A stretch of 64,000 nt of DNA from positions 186,001 to 250,000 of the forward strand of contig NZ_FOOR01000004.1 in NCBI RefSeq assembly GCF_900113255.1, in the 5' to 3' direction. The notes beneath the pieces were generated by a model. The model saw only the letters and a list, made by a program, of their open reading frames with translations. It had not been told where the DNA came from and ran no database searches. The DNA is from Novosphingobium sp. CF614. GTDB lineage: Bacteria > Pseudomonadota > Alphaproteobacteria > Sphingomonadales > Sphingomonadaceae. A program made the position numbers and the translations under genes. This document shows, piece by piece, positions 63,066 through 64,000 of the stretch. Within the stretch, counting starts at the first letter, position 1, and every line of letters starts with the position of its first letter.

Positions 63066-64000
63066 GCGTCCCCATCAGCGGCGCCGGCCGCTACATCGGC
63101 CAGCGCGTGCTGCGCAAGGAAGACCTTCGGCTCCTGACCGGGCGCGGCCAGTTCGTCGATGATATCGCGATTCCCGGCGTGCTCCATGTCGCCTACGTCC
63201 GCAGCCAGATCGCGCGCGGCCGCATCGTCTCGATGGACCTGGAGGCGGCGCGCGCCCTGCCCGGGGTCCGCGCGGTGCTGACCGCCGCGGACCTTGGCCA
63301 GTTCAACGTGCGCCTGTCGAACATGCACCTGCATGAAAACAACGGCCCGATCACCCTGCCGTTGACAGCGGAATACGTGCGCTATGTCGGCGATCCGGTG
63401 GCCATGGTGGTCGCCGAAAGCCGCTACATCGCCGAGGACGCGGTGGCGCTCGTCTATGTCGAATACGATGAGGAAGACCCCCTCATCACCGTCGAGGACG
63501 CGATGACCGGTCCGCTGGTCCATGCCGACCGGGAGAGCAACGTCCTTCTTCAGATCGGCCTGCCGCCAAACCCCGAGTACGAGCGTATCCTCGCCGGCGC
63601 GGCCAAAGTGGTGACCAGCACGCTGCGCCACCAGCGCATCGCCCAATCGACCATGGAGACCCGCGGCTGCGTTTCCAACCCGACCGGGATGGGCGAGCTG
63701 ACCGTCTACATCGGCTGCCAGAGCACGCACATCGCCTCGGCCGCGATCGCCATCGCCTTCGGCCTTTCCGAAAACCAGGTCCGCGTCATCGCCCGCGACG
63801 TCGGCGGCGGTTTCGGACTCAAGGCCCAGCCCTGGCGCGAGGAAGCCGGCGCCATCGCCGCCAGCCTGCTGCTGCGCCGCCCGGTCAAGTGGATCGAGGA
63901 CCGGCTCGAAGCGCTGACGACTTCGTGCCCCGCGCGCGAATCGGACATCACCACGACGATGGCCTTCGATGCCGATGCGAAGCTCCTCGCGATGGGCGTC
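63062..64000 (+). CDS. Molybdenum hydroxylase large subunit, CoxL-like (partial, cut by window edge)
   Basis: First 313 residues of a molybdopterin-binding subunit; no stop before 64000. ATG 63062 overlaps the small-subunit stop. An aldehyde-oxidase-type N-terminal domain (ISGAGRYIGQRVLRKEDLRL start, RGQFVDDIAIPGVLHVAYVR, VGDPVAMVVAESRYIAEDA) is followed by the Mo-cofactor-side RDVGGGFGLKAQPWREE. The active-site loop that would separate CO dehydrogenase from other hydroxylases lies beyond the edge. With the catabolic setting, hydroxylation of an organic substrate with water is favoured over CO oxidation (inference). Confidence 0.93.
   Translation, partial: MSVPISGAGRYIGQRVLRKEDLRLLTGRGQFVDDIAIPGVLHVAYVRSQIARGRIVSMDLEAARALPGVRAVLTAADLGQFNVRLSNMHLHENNGPITLPLTAEYVRYVGDPVAMVVAESRYIAEDAVALVYVEYDEEDPLITVEDAMTGPLVHADRESNVLLQIGLPPNPEYERILAGAAKVVTSTLRHQRIAQSTMETRGCVSNPTGMGELTVYIGCQSTHIASAAIAIAFGLSENQVRVIARDVGGGFGLKAQPWREEAGAIAASLLLRRPVKWIEDRLEALTTSCPARESDITTTMAFDADAKLLAMGV

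Noticed and set aside
60439..64000. Aerobic CO oxidation operon
   Set aside because: CoxG/M/S/L order alone does not specify CO; the diagnostic large-subunit loop is outside the window and the setting is catabolic, so a CO-specific name is not justified.

Overview
The window is GC-rich and very densely coded: about 56 protein genes and no tRNA, rRNA, CRISPR array, transposase or phage gene that I can see. The two TonB-dependent receptors, the many short-chain dehydrogenases (SDRs), acyl-CoA enzymes and TauD-type dioxygenases, and palindromic intergenic repeats of a kind common in sphingomonads point to an alphaproteobacterium of the Sphingomonadales (Novosphingobium/Sphingobium-like). The lineage is inferred from gene content; there is no marker gene in the window.

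Left edge (1-6505): a TonB receptor translationally coupled to a PepSY membrane protein with a Met/His-rich insert (metal uptake or reduction), a two-helix K+ channel with an RCK domain, a DUF985 cupin and a xylose-isomerase-like TIM barrel. These look like ordinary accessory chromosome.

6609-21806 is the first acyl-CoA catabolic block. A second TonB receptor is followed by a minus-strand run ending at a strong hairpin (9481-9515): two SDRs, a crotonase, a ketosteroid-dehydrogenase-like flavoprotein, a split pair of acyl-CoA dehydrogenases, a class III CoA-transferase and another crotonase. Divergently, an AMP-forming acyl-CoA ligase and a double-hotdog hydratase are followed by a LysR regulator. 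Activation, desaturation, hydration, oxidation and CoA transfer are all represented, which suits breakdown of a cyclic or branched carboxylic acid.

22939-27687: a sulfotransferase/DUF1214-like/small-barrel operon diverges from a tandem pair of TauD-type dioxygenases (both 284 aa, about 64% identical by hand count). A perfect 24-bp palindrome lies upstream of the pair.

27883-43799 is the second acyl-CoA block. On the minus strand: a nitronate-monooxygenase-like flavoprotein, a PaaG-like crotonase, an acyl-CoA dehydrogenase, an SCP2-type thiolase, an unusual HMG-CoA-synthase-like/DUF35 fusion whose catalytic Cys is replaced by Gln, a MaoC hydratase and an SDR (a split MFE-2), then an MFS transporter and another SDR. 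On the plus strand: a fused double acyl-CoA dehydrogenase, a thiolase, a CoA-transferase and a hydroxyisobutyrate-dehydrogenase-like enzyme.

44039-58168 is an oxidative block: four more SDRs, a crotonase, a DUF2889 protein, two further TauD-type dioxygenases, a cytochrome P450, two luciferase-like flavoproteins, a SnoaL-like protein, a RutE-like nitroreductase, a TetR regulator and a cupin. 58285-64000 holds an ACMSD-type amidohydrolase with a repeat-rich upstream region, an adrenodoxin-type ferredoxin (a plausible P450 partner), a membrane-anchored CoxG-like protein and a three-subunit molybdenum hydroxylase whose large subunit runs off the right edge.

Together the window reads as a catabolic island: outer-membrane uptake, oxygenase attack (P450, TauD, LLM, Mo-hydroxylase), then two parallel beta-oxidation-like modules. 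The substrate cannot be read from sequence; a terpenoid, steroid or other alicyclic carboxylate is the most natural guess. The most unusual items are the Cys-to-Gln synthase/DUF35 fusion beside a thiolase, the split and fused versions of paired acyl-CoA dehydrogenases, the sulfotransferase/tandem-TauD locus and several clean operator-like palindromes.
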